This document shows, piece after piece, positions 17,787 to 25,964 of a stretch of DNA of 49,029 nucleotides (positions within the stretch are counted from its first letter, which is position 1; each line of letters starts with the position of its first letter). The translations under genes were made by a program, and so were the position numbers. Source of the DNA: an uncultured Neomegalonema sp. (GTDB lineage Bacteria; Pseudomonadota; Alphaproteobacteria; Rhodobacterales; Rhodobacteraceae); assembly GCA_937990185.1 (NCBI GenBank), contig CALKBI010000072.1, positions 1 through 49,029 of the forward strand, in the 5' to 3' direction. Under the pieces are notes generated by a model. It saw only the letters and a list, made by a program, of their open reading frames with translations, was not told where the DNA came from and made no database searches.

Positions 17787-17875
17787 TGGGAGATATGCGA
17801 CGACCGCGGGTGGTGCGGAACGCGCCGCCCTTGGGGGCGGTCGTCGCGTGTCGCAGCGAACGTTGCTCCCATTTT
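17787..17875. terminator. Large nested hairpin between convergent genes
   Basis: TGGGAG (17787-17792) pairs with CTCCCA (17866-17871), and inside it GCGACGACCGC (17797-17807) pairs perfectly with GCGGTCGTCGC (17837-17847). ATTTTT follows at 17871-17875. It sits between the ridA stop and the stop of the convergent MoxR gene, so a terminator is the simplest reading. The 29-base GC-rich apical part is larger than in most intrinsic terminators, so a different structured element cannot be excluded. Confidence 0.5.
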
Positions 17876-17926
17876 TCAAGAACTTAAACTTTAACAATGT
17901 TAGATGTTAGCGCCGAAAAATCGTAA

Positions 17927-18766
17927 TCACCCGCCTCGCCGCGCCATAAACGCGAGCCTCTCAAACAAATGTACGTCTTGTTCGTTTTTCAGCAAAGCGC
18001 CGTGGAGTTTGGGCAGGGCGTTTTCGCTTTCGCCGCGCAGGACGGCGGGATCTACGTCTTCGGCGACCAACAGACGAATCCAGTCGAGAGCTTCGGAGGT
18101 TGAGGGTTTTTTCTTCAATCCCGGTGTTTCGCGGATTTCATAAAACTGCGTCAGCGCAGCATTCAACATCCGCTTTTTGATGCCGGGATAATGGACCTCG
18201 ACAATCTTGCTGAGAGTCTCCGCATCGGGGAACGAGATATAGTGAAAGAAACACCGGCGCAGGAATGCATCGGGCAGTTCTTTTTCGTTGTTCGACGTGA
18301 TGATCACAATCGGACGGTGCTTGGCCTCGATGGTCTCGCCGGTCTCATAGACATGGAACGCCATTTTATCGAGTTCTTGAAGCAGATCGTTCGGAAATTC
18401 GATATCAGCTTTGTCCACTTCGTCGATAAGCAAAACAAGACGCTCATCGGCGGTGAAGGCTTCCCAGAGCTTGCCGGGTCGAATGTAGTTTTTCACATCA
18501 TGGACACGTTCGTCGCCCAGTTGACTGTCGCGCAGACGCGATACGGCATCATATTCGTACAGTCCTTGTTGGGCTTTGGTCGTCGATTTCACATGCCATT
18601 CGATCAGTTTCAGGCCGAGCGATCCGGCGATTTGCTTGGCAAGCTCGGTTTTTCCGGTTCCCGGCTCGCCCTTGACCAGCAAAGGCCGCTCCAACGCAAT
18701 CGCCGCATTTACAGCAGTGGTTAGGTCTTTTTCTGCGATGTAATCGGATGTGCCTTCAAAGCGCAT
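17927..18766 (-). CDS. MoxR-type AAA+ ATPase
   Basis: This 279-residue AAA+ protein has Walker A GEPGTGKT at 33-40, Walker B LVLLIDEVDK at 109-118, sensor 1 in PIVIITSNNEKE and the arginine-finger region DAFLRRCFF. This MoxR subgroup usually works with a von Willebrand factor A (CoxE-like) partner encoded just downstream to assemble or activate metal-containing or multi-subunit enzymes. Here the downstream gene is ridA on the opposite strand, so no partner is adjacent. ATG 18766 is chosen because GAGGAGAA lies about nine bases upstream; the frame is open to 18805. Confidence 0.9.
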   Translation of the reverse strand: MRFEGTSDYIAEKDLTTAVNAAIALERPLLVKGEPGTGKTELAKQIAGSLGLKLIEWHVKSTTKAQQGLYEYDAVSRLRDSQLGDERVHDVKNYIRPGKLWEAFTADERLVLLIDEVDKADIEFPNDLLQELDKMAFHVYETGETIEAKHRPIVIITSNNEKELPDAFLRRCFFHYISFPDAETLSKIVEVHYPGIKKRMLNAALTQFYEIRETPGLKKKPSTSEALDWIRLLVAEDVDPAVLRGESENALPKLHGALLKNEQDVHLFERLAFMARRGG

Positions 18767-18938
18767 ATCGGTCGTTCTCCTCGGTTTCGACACCAGATAG
18801 AACATTCTTGTTCAGGGGTCACGCTTTGCGCGCCGGATTTTATGCCCGGAGCAGTGATTTTGCGAGTATTTAGGCACGCCGCGCTTGACCTTCGCCGCCT
18901 CAACCCGTTCATTCCCGTCAACAACGGGAGATATGATC

Positions 18939-19913
18939 ATGCGCGCGATTGAAATACCGGAACCCGGCGGACCCGAAGCTTTAAAGCTTTGCGACCGGCC
19001 TATGCCTGTGCCCGGTGAGCATGAAGTGCTGATCAAAGTCGCCGCCGCAGGCGTCAATCGCCCCGATGCGATGCAGCGCGAGGGCCAATATCCACCGCCC
19101 CCCGGTGCATCGGATATTCCGGGGCTGGAAGTCTCTGGCATCATCGAATCCGTGGGGTCTGAAGTCACCCGCTGGGAAGCGGGCGAAAAGGTCTGCGCGT
19201 TGCTCTCCGGCGGAGGCTATGCCGAATATGCCGTGGCGCATGAGCAATGTGTTTTGCAAGCCCCTGATGGCTTGCCCCTCGAACACGCCGCCGCCATCCC
19301 TGAAACATTCTTCACGGTCTGGACCAATGTGTTTGAGCGTTCTGATCTGGGCGATGGCTCCGTTTTCCTGATGCATGGTGGGACCAGCGGTATTGGCACG
19401 ACGGCAATTCAGCTCGCGCGAGAATTCGGTGCGACGATTTTTGCAACCGCCGGATCAGATGACAAATGCCGGGCTTGCGAAGACCTTGGCGCGACGCGGG
19501 GCATCAATTACCGCGAAGAAGATTTTGTTGAGGTTGTGAAAGAAGCGACAGGCGGAAAAGGCGCTGATGTTATCCTTGATATGGTCGGCGGTGACTATAT
19601 TGCGCGCAATATGAAAGTTGCCGCCAAGCATGGCCGCATCGTCAATATTGCTTTTCAAAAGGGGTCAAAGGTTGAGCTGAACATGCTGCCCGTGATGCTC
19701 AAGCGCTTGACGCTAACCGGCTCGACCTTGCGTATCCGCTCGCCCGAAGAAAAAGGCGAGATTGCAAATTCACTGCTGCGGTTTGTCTGGCCGATGATTA
19801 CCAATGGAAAGGTCAAGCCAATCATGGATCAGAGCTTTGCTCTTGAAGACGCAGCAAAAGCTCATGCGCGTTTGGAAAGCGACCACATCGGGAAAATTAT
19901 TCTAACGATGTAA
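18939..19913 (+). CDS. NAD(P)H quinone oxidoreductase (PIG3-type, zinc-independent MDR)
   Basis: This 324-residue medium-chain dehydrogenase/reductase has a GroES-like N-terminal domain (VAAAGVNRPDAMQREG, then PGLEVSGIIESVG) and a Rossmann domain with the AXXGXXG-type site MHGGTSGIGTTAIQLA. The catalytic zinc ligands of alcohol dehydrogenases are missing, as in quinone oxidoreductases. It most resembles the PIG3/NQOR group, which reduces quinones with NADPH. ATG 18939 follows GGGAG at 18926-18930 with eight bases of spacing; ATG 18933 is too close to it. It is divergent from the MoxR gene. Confidence 0.9.
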   Translation: MRAIEIPEPGGPEALKLCDRPMPVPGEHEVLIKVAAAGVNRPDAMQREGQYPPPPGASDIPGLEVSGIIESVGSEVTRWEAGEKVCALLSGGGYAEYAVAHEQCVLQAPDGLPLEHAAAIPETFFTVWTNVFERSDLGDGSVFLMHGGTSGIGTTAIQLAREFGATIFATAGSDDKCRACEDLGATRGINYREEDFVEVVKEATGGKGADVILDMVGGDYIARNMKVAAKHGRIVNIAFQKGSKVELNMLPVMLKRLTLTGSTLRIRSPEEKGEIANSLLRFVWPMITNGKVKPIMDQSFALEDAAKAHARLESDHIGKIILTM

Positions 19914-19931
19914 TGAGGGATGTTACGGGTT

Positions 19932-20408
19932 TCACTGGTTGCTTGTGACATAGGCGCGGGCGCTCGAATATCCTTTTAAGGACATTTCAGCTTTGTGGCG
20001 TTTGCCGCTTTCTCCCGTATAGGCAATCTCGATCATGGTCCGGCTTGGCATACGCACCATCAACTCGTTTTCGGCAATCGAAGGTGCGATTTGAGCGGCG
20101 GTGTTGATTGACATATCGACTATGCGCCATCCATCACCCGGACCAAGTTCGGCTCCCGGCAATCCGTCCAAAGTCACCGTGATGGTGGAGCCACGGCGGA
20201 TTGGCTCCACAGGAATAAAGACCATGCGGTCTTCGCCGCGATTGGGTTCTGAAAAGGCAAGCCGATGCCCGTCTGTAGTGACCGTTGCCAAGGCGCATCC
20301 CGCATCATCAGCGCAAAAAGCCGTCCAGTCTCCGAAAGAAAGTGGTTCGGCAGCATAACTGGCCGATGCAGCCATCACGGTTGCAAAAAATACGGATGTG
20401 AACCGCAT
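19932..20408 (-). CDS. Secreted protein, IalB/DUF1176-like
   Basis: This 158-residue protein has a signal peptide (cleavage after ASYA, near 19). The mature part opens with FGDWTAFCADDAGCALATV, a pattern of GDW followed by paired Cys that recalls the invasion-associated locus B and DUF1176-type periplasmic proteins of alphaproteobacteria. A beta-rich body follows with no catalytic signature. AGGAGA lies seven bases before ATG 20408, which settles the start; the frame continues upstream to 20582. The function is unknown, and the family link is tentative because only the N-terminal pattern is distinctive. Confidence 0.65.
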   Translation of the reverse strand: MRFTSVFFATVMAASASYAAEPLSFGDWTAFCADDAGCALATVTTDGHRLAFSEPNRGEDRMVFIPVEPIRRGSTITVTLDGLPGAELGPGDGWRIVDMSINTAAQIAPSIAENELMVRMPSRTMIEIAYTGESGKRHKAEMSLKGYSSARAYVTSNQ

Positions 20409-20501
20409 GATCTTGTCTCCTGAACGCCTCTTGCTGCAGTATATAGCTGAAACATGGCAAGTGCATGATTTTTGTCTTGATTTGATACGGAGCCGATCAG
20501 C

Positions 20502-21413
20502 ATGAGCCTGCGTATGACGTTGCTGAATGCGTATTTGCGCCATTTCGTCCGGTCTTCCCTCGCACGGGTAGAGACACCGCAACTCGCGCGGGCGGGTATG
20601 GAGAAGTCATCAGCGCGGTTGCCTGTCTCCATGCGCGGCATCAATCTGCATCAAGAAAGCATCCCCGGTCCCGGCGGTCCTATCCCTGTCGAATGGTTGT
20701 CGGCGGGCCGTGCGGATCGCCGTAAGGTACTGATTTATTTGCATGGTGGAGCCTATATTATGGGCAGTCCGCGCACCCATCGGATGATCACAGTTGCGCT
20801 GGCGCGGATGACGGGGATGCGGATACTGGTCCCTGATTTTCGCCTCGCGCCGGAGCATCCCGTTCCTGCTGGTGTTGATGATGCCGTGGCGGTCTATTCG
20901 TGGATGCTTGCGCAGGGGTATCACCCGTCGAATATCGGATTTGTTGGCGAGTCTTCAGGCGGTGGACAATGCTTTGCTGCACTGGTGGCTCTGACCCGTC
21001 GGGGTTTTCCACCCCCTGCTTGTATCGCAGCTTTCAGTCCTTGGGTTGACCTGACCATGAGCGGTGCATCGGTAAAGACCAATGCAAAGCGCGAAGTGAT
21101 GCTGCCCGCCGAGCGCGCGGCGGAGGTCGTCGGCTATTATATCGGCGACAGTGATCCGAAAGATCCTGTGACCTCGCCACTGTATGATGATGGGCCTACG
21201 CCGCCGACATTGATACAAGCCAGCCGTGCTGAGATTTTACTCGATGATGCCGTGCGGATGGCCGCGCGCCTTGAAGAAAGCAGCAGTGATGTCACTTTAG
21301 AGCTGTGGGATGACGCCCCTCATGCGTGGCAGTTTTTTGGCGGGTTAATCCCGGAATCAAAAGAGGCTTTGACCAAGGCAGTCGCGTTTTTAAAGACTCA
21401 TATCGGCGCATAG
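20502..21413 (+). CDS. Alpha/beta hydrolase, hormone-sensitive-lipase-like esterase
   Basis: This 303-residue alpha/beta hydrolase of the HSL (family IV) group has the oxyanion motif HGGAY at 81-85, the nucleophile elbow GESSG at 149-153 with S151, a probable acid at D248 (ILLDD) and H274 (DAPHAW). The PDFRLAPEHP segment is diagnostic of the family. It has no signal peptide and is expected to hydrolyse short-chain acyl esters in the cytoplasm. The natural substrate is unknown. It is divergent from the secreted protein gene. Confidence 0.92.
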   Translation: MSLRMTLLNAYLRHFVRSSLARVETPQLARAGMEKSSARLPVSMRGINLHQESIPGPGGPIPVEWLSAGRADRRKVLIYLHGGAYIMGSPRTHRMITVALARMTGMRILVPDFRLAPEHPVPAGVDDAVAVYSWMLAQGYHPSNIGFVGESSGGGQCFAALVALTRRGFPPPACIAAFSPWVDLTMSGASVKTNAKREVMLPAERAAEVVGYYIGDSDPKDPVTSPLYDDGPTPPTLIQASRAEILLDDAVRMAARLEESSSDVTLELWDDAPHAWQFFGGLIPESKEALTKAVAFLKTHIGA

Positions 21414-21468
21414 CGCTTGCGCTCCGCATACTGATGGCTAGGGTTGTGGTCATGGAGAAAAACACCTG

Positions 21469-22986
21469 ATGACGAGCCATGCCTATACCGCCGCGTTTAT
21501 TGGCGTCGAAGCGCGGGAGGTTGATGTGCAATGTCAACTTTCGTCGGGCCTTCCTGCGTTTAATATCGTCGGCTTGCCGGATAAAGCGGTGTCCGAGGCA
21601 AAAGAACGGGTTCGGGCGGCTCTGAATGCCATCGGGTTGGCGCTGCCTGCCAAGCGTATCACCGTCAATCTTGCTCCGGCGGATTTGCCGAAGGTCGGCT
21701 CACATTACGATCTGCCCATTGCGCTGGCGTTGCTGTCCGCGATGGAGGCTATTCCATCGGATGAATCCGCGCATTACGTGACGCTTGGTGAATTATCGCT
21801 CGACGGAGCGCTTAATCCGGTGCTCGGTGCGATGCCTGCGGCTTTGCTTGCGGCTGAAAAAGACCGCGCGCTGATTTGCCCCGAGCAATGCGGATCAGAG
21901 GCCGCTTGGGTTGGGGCGGTTGATGTGTTGGCTCCGCCCTCTTTGCTGGCCTTGATCAATCATCTTAACGGCAAGCAACCTTTAGCTCCGCCAAAGCCCG
22001 GAGAAGCCACCGGACATACTGGTGCGCCGGACTTGCTAGATGTGAAAGGGCAGGAAAGCGCACGCCGTGCTCTCGAAGTCACTGCAGCTGGCGGTCACAA
22101 CATGATGATGATTGGTCCGCCGGGAGCGGGCAAATCAATGTTAGCCGCGCGGTTGCCGGGGATTTTGCCGCCGCTCTCTGCTGAAGAAGCCTTAGAGACA
22201 AGCTTGATCCATTCGCTCGCCGGTCTGATCGAAGAGGGCCGTGTCTCCTTGCTGCGCCCGTTCCGTGCGCCGCATCATTCCGCATCTATGCCCGCCATTG
22301 TCGGAGGCGGAAAACAGGCGTTGCCCGGAGAAATCAGCCTCGCGCATAATGGTGTTCTGTTTCTCGATGAATTGCCCGAGTTCTCCCGCCCGGTTTTGGA
22401 GTCGTTGCGACAACCGCTTGAAACGGGTGAAACCGTCGTGGCGCGTGCCAATGCTCATGCGCGGTATCCGAGCCGGGTTCAGCTCATTGCTGCGATGAAC
22501 CCCTGTAAATGCGGGTATTTGAGTGACCCGGCGATGGCATGTTCGCGTGCTCCGAATTGTGGATTAGACTATCAGGCGCGAATTTCCGGGCCGCTCATGG
22601 ACCGTATCGATGTTCAAATAGAAGTCGCGGCTGTATCAGCGGCTGATTTATCCTTGCCACCCCCGAAAGAAGGATCTCAGCAGGTTGCGGCTCGAATTGC
22701 CACAGCCCGGCAAATACAAGCTCAACGGTATGCAAAGATGGGTGTGAAAGGTTTACGGTTGAATGCCCATGCCGATGGTGAAGTGTTAGATGCCGTTGCT
22801 ACCCCTGATGCGGATGGGAAAAAATTGTTAACACAAGCTGCCGAAAAATTACGGTTGAGCGCGCGGGGATATCATCGCGTAATGAGACTTGCGCGAACCA
22901 TTGCAGACTTAGAAGGCGCAGAAACACTGGGCGCACAGCACATCGCTGAGGCGGTTTCCTATCGCCGAGCGCCTTTGATGCGTTGA
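21469..22986 (+). CDS. yifB: YifB/ComM-family Mg-chelatase-like AAA ATPase
   Basis: This is a full-length 505-residue protein. The N-terminal ChlI-like domain (1-170) contains VGLPDKAVSEAKERVRAAL. The AAA+ core has Walker A GPPGAGKS at 216-223, HNGVLFLDELPEF as Walker B, and a zinc-finger-like CKCGY...C...C segment near 345-365. The C-terminal Mg_chelatase_C region ends with ADLEGAETLGAQHIAEAV. ComM homologues are hexameric helicases that promote branch migration during natural transformation in Vibrio and Haemophilus. Whether this organism is competent cannot be told here. Confidence 0.93.
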   Translation: MTSHAYTAAFIGVEAREVDVQCQLSSGLPAFNIVGLPDKAVSEAKERVRAALNAIGLALPAKRITVNLAPADLPKVGSHYDLPIALALLSAMEAIPSDESAHYVTLGELSLDGALNPVLGAMPAALLAAEKDRALICPEQCGSEAAWVGAVDVLAPPSLLALINHLNGKQPLAPPKPGEATGHTGAPDLLDVKGQESARRALEVTAAGGHNMMMIGPPGAGKSMLAARLPGILPPLSAEEALETSLIHSLAGLIEEGRVSLLRPFRAPHHSASMPAIVGGGKQALPGEISLAHNGVLFLDELPEFSRPVLESLRQPLETGETVVARANAHARYPSRVQLIAAMNPCKCGYLSDPAMACSRAPNCGLDYQARISGPLMDRIDVQIEVAAVSAADLSLPPPKEGSQQVAARIATARQIQAQRYAKMGVKGLRLNAHADGEVLDAVATPDADGKKLLTQAAEKLRLSARGYHRVMRLARTIADLEGAETLGAQHIAEAVSYRRAPLMR

Positions 22987-23069
22987 TAATTTTTCCCTCT
23001 GATATTTGTTTCCTCTTAATCAATCGGCTGTAGCTTCAGGACACCGAAGCGAGTGGGACGTAAGTCACG

Positions 23070-23465
23070 ATGCCATCAAGCCACCGAATTCTCCTGGCCG
23101 AAGATACTGACGTAAATGCACGTCTCCTAGTCGCTGTGCTTGAAAAGTCGGGATACGAAGTTACGGTCGCCAGTGATGGTGAACAGGCTGTTAAGTTTGG
23201 TGAAATCGGTGATTTCGATCTGATCCTAATGGATGTTAACATGCCCGTCGTTGATGGTTTGGAAGCAACGCGCCGTTTACGCGCTGGGGCCTCCCCTATG
23301 CGGGCGGTTACAATTTTGGCTCTGACGGCGGATGACAATCCGGCAATGCAACGCCGTTGTATTGAAGCGGGCATGGATGGTTATCTGACAAAGCCGATCA
23401 ATATGGAAACGCTTCTTAAATCCTGTGAGCGGGCGATTAGTAACGCTTCAAGGCGGAGTGCTTAA
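23070..23465 (+). CDS. Stand-alone response regulator receiver
   Basis: This 131-residue single-domain receiver has an intact active site: acidic pair E11-D12, phosphoacceptor D55 (LILMDVNMP), T86 and K108 (YLTKP). No output domain follows. The sequence is closer to receivers of hybrid histidine kinases than to DivK or CpdR. It may act as a phosphotransfer intermediate or by protein contact. No kinase gene is adjacent; the nearest is the orphan kinase at 4069-5439, and pairing the two would be speculation. It follows yifB on the same strand with an 83-bp gap. Confidence 0.9.
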   Translation: MPSSHRILLAEDTDVNARLLVAVLEKSGYEVTVASDGEQAVKFGEIGDFDLILMDVNMPVVDGLEATRRLRAGASPMRAVTILALTADDNPAMQRRCIEAGMDGYLTKPINMETLLKSCERAISNASRRSA

Positions 23466-23469
23466 CGCA

Positions 23470-24201
23470 TTACAGCGTTTTGCTTACATCTATCGCTGCC
23501 CGGCTTTCCGAATGAAATTCTCTTCGGTTAATCATTAAAACTACCGCGCAAGTCGCTAAAATTAGCGTCAATGGCCCGATCAGCCACGCCAATGATCCCA
23601 GCGTAAAATACATACTGCGTAACCCGCGATTGAAACTGCGCGCGGCCAATCCGTTAATGACGCCCGCCCGATGCGCTGCGGCCATAATTTCAGCCTCTCG
23701 GGTTTCATCCCATTCCGGCGTTGCGCCGATGAGAACCGCGCAATACCCGAACAGCCTTTGCGACCATGCGAATTTGAAAAAAGCATAGGCGATGAAGAAT
23801 ATCGGTGCAGCAAGGCGCAATCTCAGGCCGTCTGGGGTGGTTTCTGACGAGAGCGGCAAAGCATGTGCAACAACATCTAGATTTTCCGCTTGTCCGAGCA
23901 TTGCTAGCAATCCGCCAAGCCCTAATAGTGACGTCGATGCAAAAAAACTTGCGCTGTTCTGGAGGCCGCCCAGCAGGTTTCCATCAAGAATTCGGGGGTC
24001 TCGACGCGCCATCTGCCGCATCCAATTCATTCGGTGCGTTAGCATTACCGAACTGGCGCTTTGCCGCGCGGGTCTGTCCTCGACCCACCATCCCACACCC
24101 AGCCACAACATAATCAGCACAATTGCTGCTATTGCATCATAGCCGGTCAAATCAGCAAGATGTGGCAACTTGGTCGATAAGTTTTCCAGAATCGCATTCA
24201 T
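23470..24201 (-). CDS. DUF599 family membrane protein
   Basis: This 243-residue protein has four hydrophobic segments (about 22-40, 85-102, 128-146 and 205-230) and the DUF599 signatures RMNWMRQMARRDPRILDGNL, SASFFASTSLLGLGGLLA and SFNRGLRSMYFTLGSLAWL. No function is established for this family. It is convergent with the receiver gene, whose stop lies five bases away, and divergent from glcD. Confidence 0.85.
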   Translation of the reverse strand: MNAILENLSTKLPHLADLTGYDAIAAIVLIMLWLGVGWWVEDRPARQSASSVMLTHRMNWMRQMARRDPRILDGNLLGGLQNSASFFASTSLLGLGGLLAMLGQAENLDVVAHALPLSSETTPDGLRLRLAAPIFFIAYAFFKFAWSQRLFGYCAVLIGATPEWDETREAEIMAAAHRAGVINGLAARSFNRGLRSMYFTLGSLAWLIGPLTLILATCAVVLMINRREFHSESRAAIDVSKTL

Positions 24202-24333
24202 CAGAGGCTTATGCCGTTATCTTGTTCCAACGAAAACTGTTTTCGGACGGTAGGCGTTGCACCGGTGACGTATGGCGCTATCCTCTTTCAGAGAGCAGTA
24301 TATACCTATGACTCTCGTAAATGGAGGATCGCT

Positions 24334-25773
24334 GTGATTGAAATGCCAAAACCTGATGAGAGCGTCATTGCCAAGCGCGCCGCGCTTGCGGCTCAATTGC
24401 GGGCGGTTCTACCTAACGAGCAGGTGATTGACACAGCGGAAGAGCTTAAAGCCTATGAGTGCGATGCGCTCAATTCTTATCGCCAACCGCCGATGTTGGT
24501 CGTTTTGCCGGATACGACAGAGCAAGTGGCTAAGATCGTAAAACTTTGTGCTTCCGCAGGCGCACCGATTGTGCCGCGCGGGTCAGGGACGTCTTTGGCC
24601 GGAGGATCGCTGCCAACAGCAGATGCGGTAGTGCTTGGCCTCTCGCGTATGAATGATGTTTTGGAAGTGGATACCGAGAACCGTGTGATCCGTGTGGAGA
24701 CTGGGATTACCAACTTGGCGGTTAGTGCGAATATCGCTCATGAAGGATTTTTCTACGCGCCTGACCCTTCGTCACAGCTTGCTTGTGCGATCGGTGGCAA
24801 TATTGCGATGAATTCCGGCGGGGCGCATTGCCTGAAATACGGTGTGACAACCAACAATCTTCTCGGCGTCAAAATGGTAATGGCCGACGGAGAAATCGTT
24901 GAGATTGGTGGCGCGCATCTGGATGCAGGTGGCTACGATTTGCTTGGTCTGATCTGTGGCTCTGAAGGTCAGTTCGGGATTGTCACCGAGGCGACGTTAA
25001 AAATTCTACCGCTGGCCGAAGGCGCACGACCAATCTTATTTGGCTTTGATACCAACGAAGTTGCCGGTGAAGCGGTCGCTGCGATCATCAAAGCGGGCCT
25101 ATCTCCGGTGGCTCTCGAATTTATGGATAAGCCTGCGATTACTGTCAGTGAGAATTTTGCCAAGGCGGGGTATCCGCTGGATGTTGAGGCTTTGCTCATT
25201 TGCGAAGTTGAAGGGTCCGAAGAAGAAATCGACGAACAGCTAACACGTATCGAGGCGGTCGTTGCGCCGTTTAAACCTTCGACAGTTAAGCGCAGTGCAA
25301 ATGATATCGAGAGCGCAAAGATCTGGGCCGGGCGCAAGGCTGCCTTTGGCGCGATTGGGCAGCTCGCCGATTATATCTGTCTTGACGGATGTGTCCCGCT
25401 GTCAGAGCTAGCGAGCGTGTTGAGCGAGACTGCACGTTTGGCGGAGAAATACGATCTGAAAGTAGCGAATGTTTTCCATGCTGGTGACGGCAATTTGCAT
25501 CCCTTGATTATGTATGAAGCCAATGATCCGAACTCTGCGCGAAAAGCCGAAGAATTGGGCGCGGATTTATTACGCCTTTGCGTCGAGAAAGATGGATGCC
25601 TTACCGGAGAGCATGGTGTTGGCATCGAAAAGCGCGAACTGATGCTGACGCAATTTAACGAGCGTGAATTGCGCCAACAGATGGCGGTTAAAGATGCTTT
25701 TGATGCAGGTTGGATGTTTAACCCCGCCAAGGTTTTCCCTCTTGAGCTTATTGAGACACGGGATGCCGCTTAG
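24334..25773 (+). CDS. glcD: Glycolate oxidase subunit GlcD (FAD-linked)
   Basis: This 479-residue FAD-linked oxidase of the VAO/PCMH family has the FAD segments PRGSGTSLAGGS and CAIGGNIAMNSGGAHCLKYG and the C-terminal motifs HAGDGNLHPL and GCLTGEHGVGIEK. With GlcE and GlcF it oxidises glycolate to glyoxylate at the membrane and passes electrons to quinone. The frame is open to 24211, but GGAGG at 24323-24327 lies six bases before GTG 24334, which also restores the usual start (MIEMPKPD). ATG 24343 is too far from that site. Its stop overlaps the next small ORF by one base. Confidence 0.93.
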   Translation: MIEMPKPDESVIAKRAALAAQLRAVLPNEQVIDTAEELKAYECDALNSYRQPPMLVVLPDTTEQVAKIVKLCASAGAPIVPRGSGTSLAGGSLPTADAVVLGLSRMNDVLEVDTENRVIRVETGITNLAVSANIAHEGFFYAPDPSSQLACAIGGNIAMNSGGAHCLKYGVTTNNLLGVKMVMADGEIVEIGGAHLDAGGYDLLGLICGSEGQFGIVTEATLKILPLAEGARPILFGFDTNEVAGEAVAAIIKAGLSPVALEFMDKPAITVSENFAKAGYPLDVEALLICEVEGSEEEIDEQLTRIEAVVAPFKPSTVKRSANDIESAKIWAGRKAAFGAIGQLADYICLDGCVPLSELASVLSETARLAEKYDLKVANVFHAGDGNLHPLIMYEANDPNSARKAEELGADLLRLCVEKDGCLTGEHGVGIEKRELMLTQFNERELRQQMAVKDAFDAGWMFNPAKVFPLELIETRDAA

Positions 25774-25964
25774 TGGATTGGATTGCTCTATCTTGCGATT
25801 ACATCAAGTATCTCGCGATTGCCGCAATCTTTATCGGGATGATGTCCGATCCGTTTCATCGCTATCCAAGATGGAAGTTTCTATTTCCCCGAAAATGGGG
25901 ATTTCCAGCGCTTTTGGCCTTCTTTGTTTTGACGATTATATTACAGATGAGTGATCAATGTTGA
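25773..25964 (+). CDS. Small membrane protein between glcD and glcE
   Basis: This 63-residue ORF starts at a GTG that shares one base with the glcD stop and ends seven bases inside glcE. It has two predicted membrane helices (about 11-25 and 44-58) joined by a basic loop rich in aromatic residues (PFHRYPRWKFLFPRKWGF). The interlocked position means translation of glcE probably depends on it. I do not recognise a named family. A role in anchoring or stabilising the peripheral GlcDEF complex at the membrane is a guess. The alternative, a non-coding stretch of 184 bp inside the operon, is less likely given the membrane-protein composition. Confidence 0.6.
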   Translation: MDWIALSCDYIKYLAIAAIFIGMMSDPFHRYPRWKFLFPRKWGFPALLAFFVLTIILQMSDQC

